In this document: positions 1-33,827 of the stretch, one piece after another
How the letters are laid out: every line of letters begins with the position of its first letter
Numbering within the stretch: the stretch's first letter is position 1
Assembly: GCA_029706075.1 (NCBI GenBank)
Contig: JAINUG010000014.1
Span: forward strand, 6,447,338 to 6,511,337
DNA length: 64,000 nucleotides
Direction: 5' to 3'
DNA from: Aldrovandia affinis
Taxonomy: Eukaryota; Chordata; Actinopteri; Notacanthiformes; Halosauridae
Translations under genes and position numbers: made by a program
Notes under the pieces: generated by a model
What the model was told of the DNA's origin: nothing
Databases searched by the model: none
The model's input: only the letters and a program-made list of their open reading frames with translations

Positions 1-804
1 TATTTTTACATGAATTCTCATTTGCAGTGACAATCAAAGTGGGTAGGAAATGCAAGGGATTGTGTAGCCAGTACGATGTTTAGATGATTTGATTTCCCAC
101 TGGCCCATATCAGCTCTGTCTCTATGCTGTTCTGACCCAACACAGAATGTCGGTTTGTGTTTTCAAATGACCTTGGACATGAGTTTAATGGCCTCAAATC
201 GTCTTTAGATTTAAACATAGCTGGCATCACCCACTACTGCCTATGTTTGTTTGTTTGCTTGCTTACTTGTTTGTTTGCCTAAGTTTCGGCCAATATACTG
301 TTCGCTTGGGTACAGGTGTGTACCCCGTCTGGTGTGTAATCACCTCTGGCTTCTCTCATGTGTAGCTGATCAACAGCTAAAGCGTGTCAGTGGAAGTATG
401 GCTTTGGATTGGAGGGTTTAATCTTCGTACATTCCAGGAAGGCTGGTATCAATATCAATTTGCACCCCAACCTTGGCTCTAAAGTTCCTTAATTAGCCCA
501 AACAGGTTATCAAAGGGGGTTGATACTGTGAGCAAGTCCGCAGGTGTTTCAGGATGGGGAGGGTGTGACCTAATGAAGCAGTGCATTCTGGGTTTAATCC
601 CCCATGTGTCTCGAGATTCCTCGCATCCCACTCTGTGGGATCACTGCTCTGTGGGATCACTGCTCTGCCCTTCACAGTCGCTAGTTCAAGCCATGGTTCT
701 GGGCTTCTAATGAGCCTCCAGCTCCAGCGAGCATCATTGCGAAGGTGTCACACTGACAACGGTCCTCTCCTTAAAAAGGAGAAACCATTATCTTGCTGAA
801 GAAA
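1..804. other. OXCT1 intron, no exon recognised
   Basis: Inferred intron sequence upstream of the exon at 1049. A (GTTT)n-like tract lies near 245-280 and a short duplicated block (ctctgtgggatcactg) at 640-665. No conserved coding segment was seen on either strand. Confidence 0.6.
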
Positions 805-858
805 GGCCCGATTAGTCATAATCCAGATGGAAGGTGTACTCAAACTTTTGACTGGTAT
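805..858 (-). mobile_element. Solo terminal fragment of a Tc1-like transposon
   Basis: The stretch ending ggtgtactcaaacttttgac repeats the terminus of the Tc1-like copies near 9624-10162. Only the end and about 50 bp of subterminal sequence remain. Confidence 0.7.
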
Positions 859-1048
859 AAAGAAATAAAGTGATGGGACAGGCATACAATTACGAATAAG
901 CATTTAATTTGAGGATAAAATGGGGATAAATCCAAAGTGCTACAGGGTAAAAGGCTCAATCATGCTCAGATCAATCACGTGATCCTGTCATGTCACCACT
1001 CATCCCTGTGCTGTTGGACTAACGTGCTCCTCCTTGTTCCAATTGCAG

Positions 1049-1150
1049 GCAGTCTTTGACGTGGACAAGGGCAAAGGCCTCATCCTGATAGAGGTGTGGG
1101 AGGGGCTGACACCGGACGACATTAAGAAATGCACTGGCACAGATTTTGAG
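1049..1150 (+). CDS. oxct1: OXCT1 penultimate coding exon
   Basis: Acceptor ...ccaattgcag at 1048, donor gag|gtgagt at 1150/1151. The exon is 102 nt, phase 0 at both ends, and encodes 34 residues with the WEGLTPDD motif. Confidence 0.93.
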
Positions 1151-1788
1151 GTGAGTGTGAGAAACACTTATAGCCCCCTTTCCCACTGTAGAGCTGAATC
1201 AGGCTGGCTCATTATGCCCCTTTCCCACTGTAGAACTGGAACCAGGCTGGCTCATTACAGCCCTTTCCCACTGTGGAGCTGAACCAGGCTGGCTCATTAT
1301 AGCCCTTTCCCACTGTAGTGCTGGAACCAGGCTGGCTAATTATAGTCCTTTCCCACTGTAAAGCTGGAACCAGGCTGGCTCATTATACCCCTTTCCCACT
1401 GTAGAGCTGGACCCAGGCTGGCTCATTTTCGCCCTTTCCCGCTATATACGGTAACTGGAATCAGGCTGGCTCATTATAGCCCTTTCCCACTGTAGAGCTG
1501 AACCAGGCTGGAAGCCCTTTCCCACAGGCTGGCTGGCTTATTATAGCCCTTTCCCACTGTAGAGCTGAACCAGGCTGGCTTATTATAGTCCTTTCACACT
1601 GTATAGCTGAACCAGGCTGGCTCATTATAGCCCTTTCTGTGTTTTTCTTTTAAAAATAGAGTATAATGTCTTGTGAAACTGAGGTGTTGTTTGTTACTGG
1701 ATAATAACACTGATTTTTGCATTTTCAACCCCCCCATTTCATTTTAAAACAGGTGTCTCCAAACTTAAGACAAATGCAGCAGATATAA
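1049..1788 (+). CDS. oxct1: OXCT1 3' end: succinyl-CoA:3-oxoacid CoA-transferase (partial, last two coding exons)
   Basis: OXCT1 is the mitochondrial matrix enzyme that moves CoA from succinyl-CoA to acetoacetate, the committed step of ketone-body use. Two exons are visible, 1049-1150 (34 codons, phase 0) and 1753-1788 (11 codons plus TAA), separated by a 602-bp GT-AG intron. Together they encode the end of the CoA-transferase E-subunit half. It begins [20 protein letters not shown] and ends [11 protein letters not shown], against the vertebrate pattern AVFDVD..GL.LIE.WEGLT.DD..KSTGCDF.VSP.L.PMQQI as I recall it. The catalytic glutamate lies in exons upstream of the window. The tail stops right after MQQI, slightly shorter than the human protein. 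Neighbour PLCXD3 follows on the same strand, as in mammals. Identity is secure from the near-colinear C-terminus. Confidence 0.93.
1177..1640 (+). repeat. Minisatellite, about 42-bp unit, in the last OXCT1 intron
   Basis: About 12 imperfect copies of a unit containing cctttcccactgtagag and accaggctggctcattata. The array starts about 27 bp after the donor of the exon at 1049-1150 and fills most of the intron. Units differ by small substitutions and one short truncated unit near 1510-1545. Confidence 0.9.
1753..1788 (+). CDS. oxct1: OXCT1 terminal coding exon with stop
   Basis: Acceptor ttaaaacag ends at 1752. Eleven codons ([11 protein letters not shown]) are followed by TAA at 1786-1788. The peptide is too short for ORF finding but matches the conserved C-terminus and completes the reading frame from 1150. 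Confidence 0.9.
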   Translation: MSPNLRQMQQI

Positions 1789-2363
1789 ACTTTTAGGAAT
1801 CTGCATACAGAAACTGCAAGGACCCCGTGGCCTTAATCATCAACTAAATGAAAGAAGACATGAAGAAAAAAACATTTCATTACTGTACATCCATGTCAAA
1901 TAAAGTGTAAAGTGTCAAATATTACATATTACAATATTAATAAGGTGTCTCAGGTGGCATTCTCATGACTCAAGCAGATGTGAATTAGACAAGGAGAGCA
2001 CCTAGAAGGTTGAAAATGCCCGGAAGGTAAGATATATATTAAGTATTGCTGCGGCAGTGTTGTGTTAAAAGAGAATAGATCCTGCCTGCTCCAATGTGTA
2101 AGATGAAATGAAATGCCAGTCCATGACATTTAAGTCCAACAGTTATTAGGATTTAATTTAGTTTTTAGTTTGCCTTTACTATGAAGCAGAGAGACAGAGA
2201 GACAGAGAGACCAAGAGAGAGCGAGAGAGCTATTGTTTAAGCTATCTTACACACACACACACACACACACAGACAATGCATATCAGTGCAAAATTTTTCA
2301 TGTTATGGTCTGAGGCCTTTTCCATTCACTCTTTCTATGTTCTTCCTTTGTAAATATAATAAA
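1789..2363 (+). other. oxct1: OXCT1 3' UTR with two candidate poly(A) signals
   Basis: AATAAA occurs at 1899-1904 and again at 2358-2363. The distal site is followed by a GT-rich stretch (tgtgtgtggttc), the usual downstream element, so it is the likelier main end. A purine-rich GAGA stretch (2188-2228) and a (CA)n tract (2250-2271) lie within the UTR. Confidence 0.65.
2250..2271. repeat. (CA)n microsatellite
   Basis: An uninterrupted CA dinucleotide run of about 22 nt within the OXCT1 3' UTR. Confidence 0.95.
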
Positions 2364-2442
2364 TGTGTGTGGTTCTTACACAAATGTGCCTTTGTATTGC
2401 CTTTTTCAAACATTATACCTTTGATATATAATGGAGACACCA

Positions 2443-2895
2443 AACAATATATTAATATTTATTAACTAATAAGGAGTCGAGGGCTGCCCTTCTTGAACAG
2501 TTTCAGTCGTTCTTGGAATACTGAAATACATTTCTGAACTGTTTCTACTTGTGGGGTATTGGACCATTCTTCAAGAAGGAAAGCTTCCAGTTCTTTAAGA
2601 GATGAAGGCAGTGGAAATTCACTCTGCACTCCATGTTCCAGATCTTCCCGTATAGGTTCAATGATGTATAGCCCTACCATAAATATCAGCTTTATGAAGC
2701 TCACGACATACCATTTTTGTTGAGACTGGATCACGGAGGTGTAGATTCTGTTCTGTGGTCATTTTTGAGGCCGTTGTTTCCTGTTAAGTGTCTGTCTTTC
2801 CCTTTCGGTGAGCTTAGACTTGCGACCACTGTTCCTTTTTCCTGATGCAGTTTTTCCTTGTTTGGCGTATGCCGTCATGATTTTCGACACTGATC
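2443..2895 (-). mobile_element. Degenerate Tc1-like transposon remnant
   Basis: Similar at nucleotide level to 23880-24505: both start near tttattaactaataaggag and share the gcactc..atgt and gttcaatgatgt.tag blocks. The minus strand of 2734-2462 encodes LEAFLLEEWSNTPQ, like the C-terminal region of fish Tc1 transposases. Clearly inactive. Confidence 0.6.
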
Positions 2896-2903
2896 CACTA
2901 GAC

Positions 2904-3202
2904 CAGTGCTTCTCAATTATTTTCTGTTACGCCCCCCCTAGGAAGAAGAAAACATTTCGCGAAAAAAAGCTGAGACCAGTTTATGTATTTCGCGGACCGG
3001 GGGCGGGGGGGTGGTACACGCGAAAAAAAGCTGAGACCAGTTCGTTTATTTCGCGGACCGGGGGGGGTGCTACGCGAAAAAAAAATTGCGCCCCTCGGAA
3101 CCGGTCCACGGTGCAAAAAAGGTTGTTTTTTAACGTTTTCTTAAAATTTGCGCCCCTCAAAATCTTGCGCCTGGTGCGACCCCCACTATTTGAGAAACAC
3201 TG
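2904..3202. mobile_element. hAT-type MITE with perfect 8-bp target duplication
   Basis: The ends are cagtgcttctcaa and ttgagaaacactg, near-perfect inverted repeats. CACTAGAC flanks both sides (2896-2903 and 3203-3210). An 8-bp duplication is the hAT hallmark. The interior holds two tandem copies of a block with aaaaaagctgagaccagtt (near 2964 and 3025). There is no transposase, so it is non-autonomous. It interrupts the edge of the older Tc1-like remnant. Confidence 0.88.
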
Positions 3203-3210
3203 CACTAGAC

Positions 3211-5834
3211 ACATTAAATAATTGTGCCGTTTCTGTGACTGACACCTGCAATTCAGGCACAAACTACTTTACCTTTTATGTTGCCTTAGGAACTCACATA
3301 GTGAAATGTTGATTTTAACACGTCTTTTATACCAGAAACATATTGGTCATTAATATTGACATTAATATGAAACACGTGTAGACTCATTTTTAATTTAACT
3401 TAGTTAAATTAAAAATACGAGTCCTTCCTTTGGTGTTATTATTATTCTTCCCCCTGTATAAATAATTTCGTTTTAAACATAGTGTACAGGTTTTGTTTCT
3501 GGCAGCACACTTTGTAATCGACAAACAATGCATAGACCAGACGGGAATCGAGTAATGAGGACCAGAATCTCGTACTTGGTTTTCTTGATTTTCAATAAAT
3601 GGAGAGTTAATATCAAACACCATGGAATTCGATAACCGAGTGGAGACTATACATTCTTAAATATGCAGCTCTTTGGAAGCGCATTTGCTTCTTAGTCTGT
3701 TATTTAGTAACTGGAGGAGTGAACTGTTTGGGTCTGTGCCCAGCCTTACTCAATGATGAGCAGAGCTGGAAATACACCTGGATTCAGTTAGACTTCTATT
3801 CAGTTTAGTGACCACTTGAGATTCCATAAAGCATGACTCGTTATGTCGGGATCTGCTGTGGAAAGCTCAAGGACGGTCTGTGGACGTAATGGTAATTCAT
3901 GTTGCGTTCCATGTCATTCATGTTTCTATCTGCTTGCATGCTTGAAAGTTCTGGCCTTGGGCGTGCACTGGGATTATATTAATTATGTCGCGAGTTTATA
4001 CAATGGAAATTCATAATACGTTACCATATGCTTATCTGACATTCAATCGCCAAGACGCTGTAGCACCGTTAAAAAATGTATCCGTCTTTACACGCTAGTC
4101 TCTGGTTCGAGAAACCTGATGTGTAGCCTTTTATTATTTTTATTTTTTTACTTATTCTCTTGAGACGATCAGCTGTCATTTCGGTTTTGAGTTTAATTGA
4201 TGCAGACGATCCCAGAAGGTGCCCTTTGGCTTCGTTTTAGCAGTAGCCAAGGCAAGGCCCGTTAATCTGCCAGAACGGAAACGCAGGGAGCGCAACAGAA
4301 TGCCTCCTGCGCACACACGCGCCGCGCGCTGCTTCGGGCAGGAGGGGAAAAAGTGCGGACTCTTGCGCAGCCCGTGCAACCTCGAGCCACGCCGCCCGCA
4401 CACTGGGAGAACTGACTGACTGTCCCAATAAATACATCTTCTATAAATGCGCGAGATGTCGTGACGTGCAACAGAAGCAGGGGAGAAGATGCTGTGCGTA
4501 TTTACACTCTTGAATGTAGGCCTATATATTAAAGTATTGCCATTTATACATGCTTTTTTTAAATACCGTATGTAATTAATATTTATCATTCATTTACCAT
4601 ATTTTTCTACAGTTGTATTTTCACTGCGCCGACCGAACTAAAAGTGCCCGGAAGGAGTAGCCTACACTGCGCGTTCAAGGCCCCGGCCATATTTTCAACG
4701 TGCAGGTTACAAACGGCATGAAGGTTGATGTCACGTATTTTTGTGCGGTTTGCAGCATGCAGATTCAAGTCTCGTTTTAAGTCGTAAACGTGTCTAGCTG
4801 GACGCCTACTGCTGCTGCTAAGGGCGCACAGACGCACACACCACACACACACAAGGGTGAGAGTTTATATTTTCAGGCCATGAGAAATTCAAAACGAAAT
4901 TATCTGCACTATACAGCTAACGTCCATCTTGTCGACGGACCTCAATTACATCGGGCAGCACTTGAAAATGTGGTAAGTAATGGCCTTGTATCCGTAACAG
5001 GCGGATGGAACACGCCTGTATGTATAAACGCACGCGAATATTACTAACGTGTTCTAATCTGTTCAACTAGACATAAAAACACTGTCTAATGGCACACTTG
5101 AACACCCAGGCTTAAGTTGACCAGAATCCCGTTTCGTCGTTGCTGCGCTGTGGATAAAAGTCACGGGTCAAACGGTGAAACTGGTAAAGTATTGCACAGA
5201 AACATAAGCTTACGAGTTCAAATCCCAAGTACGATGCCGCGGCTGTACCCAGAACGTACTCAGTTTAAAAGGGGGCGGGGGGTGCCCGCTGAGGAAAATT
5301 GATTATCCAGAAATACATTTGGAACTCATACAAAATGAACCATTCTATACAGTCGAGAGCCGTGTTTCCTACGGACCACGTGACAAGAGCTACAAAGTGA
5401 AATCGTTTCATAACCATCGGCGTGGACAGCGCCAGCAGCACAGACGAGGACCAGAAAGTGGGGCTTTGGCCAACCTCGAAACGAGCAGATGGGCCATGAC
5501 CAGCCACCAACTTGGATAAGAAAATAATAATATATATACGTTGAAGCTGCAGAGACGGGACGTCTTCCCACTCACAAAGACGGATCTCTTCTCTAAAAAA
5601 ACCGAATTTCATCCCCCCCATCTCATAGAAAGCATCAAACACATAAAGCCTGTCCACCAATGTCTCGCGCCTGAACGGTTGACCACGAGACCACCCCCAA
5701 AGTGCAGCAGTACAACCGTACGGTTTTTCCACTGTCGACGTAAACTAGCCGCATCGTTTGTGGACTTGCTTAGGCAATGATACAGAACGGAACTTGTGTA
5801 AACCCCCCCTCGTCAATATAATAGGCTACACAAT
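3211..5834. other. OXCT1-PLCXD3 intergenic DNA
   Basis: No protein gene recognised. A GC-rich patch at about 4270-4440 with many CpGs (cgcgccgcgcgctgc and similar) could be a CpG island or distal promoter. The open frames there lack any recognisable domain. Confidence 0.5.
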
Positions 5835-6011
5835 TGTTCATAAATATATATATATACTGCATGTAAGCATGTGTGCGCGCCGTCCTGGGGGTGTGGCCCC
5901 CGCGCGTGGTGTGAACTCGCGTTCTCTGTCTGGCTGTGTGGAGAGGAGCGAGCGCTACCCCAGAGCACACGGCGGTCTGGCACAGTACGAGCGGCACTGA
6001 ACAGCGGAGCG
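5835..6011 (+). promoter_or_regulatory. plcxd3: Putative PLCXD3 promoter and 5' UTR
   Basis: The 140 bp before the PLCXD3 start codon are CpG-rich (about 5871-6011). A TATA-like stretch (ataaatatatatata) sits at about 5840-5856. The transcription start is not determined, so the assignment is positional. Confidence 0.45.
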
Positions 6012-28961
<22,950 letters not shown>

Positions 28962-29963
28962 TTGGGTGTGTGTGGGGGCGGGGCGGGGGGAGGTCGGTGA
29001 GGAGAGGGGAGGAGAGGGGGAGATTGCCTCCCTCCACCCGCTCCCCAGATGATGTTTTTCTTTCTAGAAGAGCCACAATGTTCTTCTTAATCTTTTCAGG
29101 CAAATGGTGTTTGAGCAGTCGGGAGAAGTGAGAGGGGTTAAGTGGATGTGACTAATTCCTATTTTATTAGATTTTCTCATGAGCTGAATCAAAAGTGAAT
29201 TTATTTCTGTGTCTTCTTACTTCTGGGGCAGGAGGGAGGGTGGGGGTGGGGGACAATGTGCGTATGATGTGACTTCTGCTTCGCTTCTCGTCCGTGCATT
29301 AGTTAAAGCATTTTCTTGTCGAGCACTTTCCACGTGGTGTTGGGGTTTCGGTTAATCCCATTTTGGGCCCAAGTGAACTTGAGGGATGGACACACCTGAG
29401 TGGAAGTCGGTCAGTGTGTGATAAACGTAGTACTGTAACAGTCACCTCGCAGCGCAGCATCTCCTTCTGTATATAAAAACAAACAGCATAAAAAAAAAAC
29501 TGTAGAAAATCGAGTGTATGTGTATATTTAAAAAATTATTTGCGTGGCATATTTGGGTCTGAAACGTAGTGAACTGAAGCGTCATATGCATTTTTTTTAT
29601 CACCAATGAGCAGCCTCTCTCCTGTTATTGTGATATTGGCAATCTAAAGCTACTTTCACAAAGCAAATTTCACAAAGTCTCGAGGCAGACACCCTCCTGT
29701 GTAAAAGGAGCATTCTCAAATGTCCCTCCTGGAACTCGCGCTGGTAATCATTCGGCACGACCTTGTAGGCTCGCGTTGTCCCGACTGCGCTTTATTTAGC
29801 CAAAATCCATCTCCTTACGTCAAGAAAATGGGACATCATGTGTCCATTTATCTTGAGTTATCTCTGTGAAATGTACATACGAAGATTAATAGTAATATGT
29901 TACACGTTGCTTATAAATATATTTTTTGTGCCCTTCTTTTTTTTGCAATTCCAGTGAAATAAA
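28962..29963 (+). other. plcxd3: PLCXD3 3' UTR (inferred) with poly(A) signal
   Basis: The region begins with a G-rich stretch (ggggcggggcggggggagg) just after the stop. AATAAA occurs at 29958-29963 (gaaataaaatcc) and is the most credible poly(A) signal before the pogo-like element at 30119. The exact end is inferred. Confidence 0.5.
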
Positions 29964-30118
29964 ATCCACTGATATATCATTGAATCTCTAAATACAATTT
30001 GTTTGGAGTCACTTGTGAGTATTTGTCCGAAAATAAATTTCTACTTGACAATACAAAAGAAACTACACAAAACATAGCTCACAGCTAAAAAAACGGGATG
30101 TTACTTTGGGGATAAGTA

Positions 30119-32797
30119 GGGGAGAGCGGGGTATGTTGTCACACTTTTCACTCTGTCTTACCTGTACTGGGCGCAATACATCGCAATGGTATAAATGTCA
30201 TACCAAATGAAAGGTGGAAGTTTTGGGCACATATTTTGTATTCATTACATATTCATATCTTATTTCAGTATGGAGTTGTAGAGTTAAATACACACTTGTG
30301 ACAACTTACCCCATCAGGGGGTAGTTGTCACACTATGTCATAGTATGTGGGGTAAGTTGTCACATTGGATTATCAACAAATAAGAATACAACTAAATAAT
30401 TGTGAATATAATTTTTTTACTTTCAAATTCAAAACCAAGTACATTTCATTAAAGAACTAATTCATTAAAGAACAAATGAAAACAATTATGCTTAGTCTTA
30501 ACAAAACAGATGTGGTGTAATGCACAATGAAACTCTTCTAATCAGACTCATCTTCAGAGTCACAGTTCTGGCACAAATAAATTGCCTGACCTGGGGTGCA
30601 AGCATCATGGGCTCACTTCTTGCATCTCACACACTGCACCAAGTCTCTTTTGGGCAGCTGTTAGAAAATGGCTCCATGCAGACTAGGCACAAGCACTCCT
30701 CTTCATCTGATGATGACTCGTCTATTTCTCTTTTTATTGTTGCTTTTTTGTTCTCGGCAGATCCAGATTTTGCACTTTGCTTCCCTTCCTCCAGAAACAG
30801 CCTGTTTTTAGATTGTGATTTTTCCATTTGTAGTGCTTGCTTCATGGGTGTGTCTGTTAGAATTGCGGTTTTGCACCACTTTCTTCCATTATTTGTTTGT
30901 TTTCGGGGACCAGCTTTTGGAAATGGCCGGAGGTCCTCTGGAGTTGGTAGTCTGCTGCCAGCACTGGCATTGCTGGGTAAGGGTGAGCTGGCATGGGAAC
31001 TGAACGGGTCTGCGTCTGTGCTTGTGCCTGGCAGGGCAGGGTTGGTACTGGGGCCTGGCGGGGCAGGGTGATCCGTAACATAGGAGGGCGCAAACTCAGT
31101 TTCCAAAAATACATCCCTGTTGTAAGGCTGTACCCCAGCTACCCTAAAGCCAGCCTGAATGTTCAAGGGGGTTGCAGCCACAAGCGATTGCCACAATCCC
31201 AGGAATGTCATAAATTGACATTGTTTTCCCAGGATTGTTCCTCATCCAGGCATCACACGCTGTGTTGATGTGCCTTTTTAGCGGCCCGTAGACAGACCTG
31301 TCTAAGGGTTGAAGCCAATGAGAGCAGTGGGGTGGGAATGACACCATAATTATGCCATTTTCTTTGGCATAATTGAGTCCATCAATGGACATATGAGATT
31401 CGTGGTTGTCCAAAAGGAGTAAACATGGTTTCTCCTTTGAGCATTTTGTATGCTCAATGAAATGTTTCAGGAAGTCAACAAAGTGCACATCTTTCATCCA
31501 CCCCGAGGGATTTGCCGCTCCCTTGCTGCCAGGTGGTTGATTAAAAAATGGTCGCATAAGTTGACACGGGGAAATATGAAATATGGAGGTATACTATTTC
31601 CTGTGGCTGAGACAGCACAGGCCAGTGTGACAAGCGTCCCCCTTTCAGCGGAGGTCAGTGACCCTACTTGTTTCAATCCGCGTCTGGCCACTACTTTGTC
31701 AGGTTTATGGACCGTGGTCACCCCAGTTCCATATGTCCCCTGGTCCAAATTGATGTCTGTCTAGCACATTTGCTAAATTGTCGAAGAAGACATGAACATT
31801 TTCTCGGTTGAAGCTACTAGCTCTGGCAAGGCTAGTTGCCTCAGGCTTTCTTAGCAACAGCATTGGGTGCCGTTTTAAGAAGGCTGTAAACCACTCCAAG
31901 CTGGCCTTTTCTTTTTCTGCCCACATTGGTGTGAACTTCAGCTTGTGTGAACCACAGCAAACTGGTAGGCAATTCTTTTGATCTCACTTGGTGACAGATC
32001 AAAATAAATGTCAGCTGACCTAGCGATATAATGAACAAGCTGCATCTCCAAATCAGGTGGAAATACCTGCCGTGGCTTTCCATAGCCAACCACTGTTGTT
32101 GGCACGGCTGCCTGACTGACCATTTCTTTGCTGGTAACCTTTTCACAATACAGAGTCAGAGTACGGTCATTTATATTGAAATCTTTTGCTGTGCTTCCGA
32201 TAGATTTTTTCTCTAACTTCACCTGCCTCACTGCCTTCAACATTATGTCAGGAGGTGTGCTGCCATTCTCTGCCTTTCTTTTATAATTTCTCACCATCTT
32301 TCTTTCTTTCCTTCTTTCCTTCAAAAACACATTTCAATTAACCTAATATCACAAAGCTTTTTGTGCATATTCTATGTGTCTATTTATACTGGGGCAAGTC
32401 ATCTCATGTGACAACTTGCCTCAAAGCCATTGAGACAACTTGCCCCAAACGGACATGTGGGCTAATGTTTGCTAAATTTCGAGGCTAGTTCAACATAGCA
32501 CTGCAGCTAATGTATCAAGTAACACCTTATTGTCTCCTTTATTCAGTACACAAACATAATTTTGAACATTTATACCTAACACAGTTTTATTACATTTTTT
32601 TTACCTTTGAAGCTGAAAAATACGAAAACTGTGCTCACCTCTGATTAAAGCAACCGTTAGTCGAATACGAACCGAAGTTGACCATAGAACATGTTGTCAC
32701 ACAAAGTAGCTATTTGACTTTTGAGATAGCGCCCCTGTGGTTGGAGGTATGAACAGTGTGACAACTTACCCATGTGACAACTTACCCCGCTCTCCCC
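30119..32797 (-). mobile_element. Pogo-like (Tc1/mariner superfamily) transposon, 2.7 kb
   Basis: The ends are ggggagagcggggta and its reverse complement taccccgctctcccc, and TA flanks both sides. Subterminal regions carry repeated ggggtaagttgtcaca-type motifs in both orientations (about 30131-30365 and 32390-32790). The single gene on the minus strand is described separately. Confidence 0.9.
30538..32297 (-). pseudogene. Pogo-like transposase pseudogene with a C-terminal zinc-finger-like region
   Basis: The reading order follows the minus strand. An N-terminal psq-type helix-turn-helix region ([12 protein letters not shown]..., [15 protein letters not shown]) starts at 32297, then a CENP-B-like segment ([13 protein letters not shown]), then the DDE_1 core with LLLLDNHESH (second catalytic Asp) and HWLQPLDRSVYGPLKR (third Asp). 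A Ser/Pro-rich linker follows, then a Cys-rich end (CLCLVCMEPF ... CQNCDSEDESD) resembling a PHD or treble-clef finger. It is broken by frameshifts near 31944, 31530, 31190 and 30630, an in-frame stop in the finger, and a deletion of about 11 nt near 31726 that removes the first catalytic Asp region. It cannot encode an active enzyme. Confidence 0.87.
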
Positions 32798-33169
32798 TAA
32801 TTGTTATCTTGCGTATTATATTTTCTTGTGGAACAGTGACTACCCTGTGCTGTGTACATAATGTAAGTATCTTGCACCTTCTCTACGACTGAATATCAGG
32901 GATGTAATGAAGCGCACGTCTGGTGTAATTAAAGTTAAATAAAAATTAATATGAAGTGTTAAACAAAAGATCCTTGTAAACAGGTGGGGCCCGTTAGAAC
33001 CCAACAGCCATGAACGGCCGTTGATGTTTGTACAGACGTGTTGATTTATGAAAGAAAAAAAATACACGAAACCGAAAGAGTATTACAGTATAGTAACATC
33101 TTGTAGCTTTGCCTTCACACCGGCATTTGCTGTACCATCCCTCTCTCTTCTGACAGCTCTTCTGCATTA

Positions 33170-33827
33170 AGGCCTCGGTATACTTCAAACGAAATCAAAA
33201 TTTTCGTGTTCGCACAGGCTGTCGAACTGCTGTCGAATACAGCGTTGTGAGCAAATATCAGTATACTCGCTGTGACTTAAGGTCTGTTCATTTAATGATG
33301 CTCCACGCCAGATGGGGGAGCTTGTTAGTTGCTAGACTACAGAACAGGAAATATAAATACCAACGGTGAAATCCAAAACAAAGCACACATCGGCAATGGC
33401 CGAATGTGCAACACAGTCATGCTTGATGTACAAAATAACCCTATGTTTAAACCATCATACCTTATGAGAGGATCCTGTAACAGACATAAGAAAGTGTGCT
33501 CCAGAAACTGCAAAATGTGATTTCTCATTATATGTTGTATGTTGTATGTTGCATTAAGTGTGAATGATAACAAGATGTAAACCGGAAACACGCGGCCTAA
33601 ATGACATACGTCAAAAACGCAACCAATCACGTGACATTGTTGACTAATTGCTTTTTTTTTTTTTTTTGAGAGGCGGTGAACGAGGCTGTGCGAAACCTTC
33701 GACAAGTTCGCCTAGCCAGCCTGCACACACTGCGGCGATCGAAGCCAAATTCAGTGCTACGTTTTGGTCGCAAACCCGCCATCTTGCCTGTGCAAACACG
33801 CCAAATTCGATTTAGTTACCGAGGCCA
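33170..33827. mobile_element. PIF/Harbinger-like non-autonomous DNA transposon
   Basis: The ends are ggcctcggta and taccgaggcc, exact inverse repeats, with TTA on both sides (33167-33169 and 33828-33830). Further subterminal similarity includes gttcgcacaggctgtcgaac on the left and cgaggctgtgcgaaacc on the right. No transposase. The superfamily call rests on the 3-bp duplication. Confidence 0.65.

Noticed and set aside
1049-1788. OXCT2-type retrogene instead of OXCT1
   Set aside because: The two segments are separated by a spliced intron, which a retrogene would lack.
2808-3221. 137-codon frame, plus strand
   Set aside because: It lies almost wholly inside the hAT MITE at 2904-3202.
4176-4589. 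137-codon minus-strand frame in the GC-rich patch before PLCXD3
   Set aside because: No recognisable domain; several overlapping frames in the same patch are equally open, as expected from CpG-rich DNA.
5265-5732. 155-codon minus-strand frame
   Set aside because: No family resemblance, no splice context, and a competing open frame on the plus strand.
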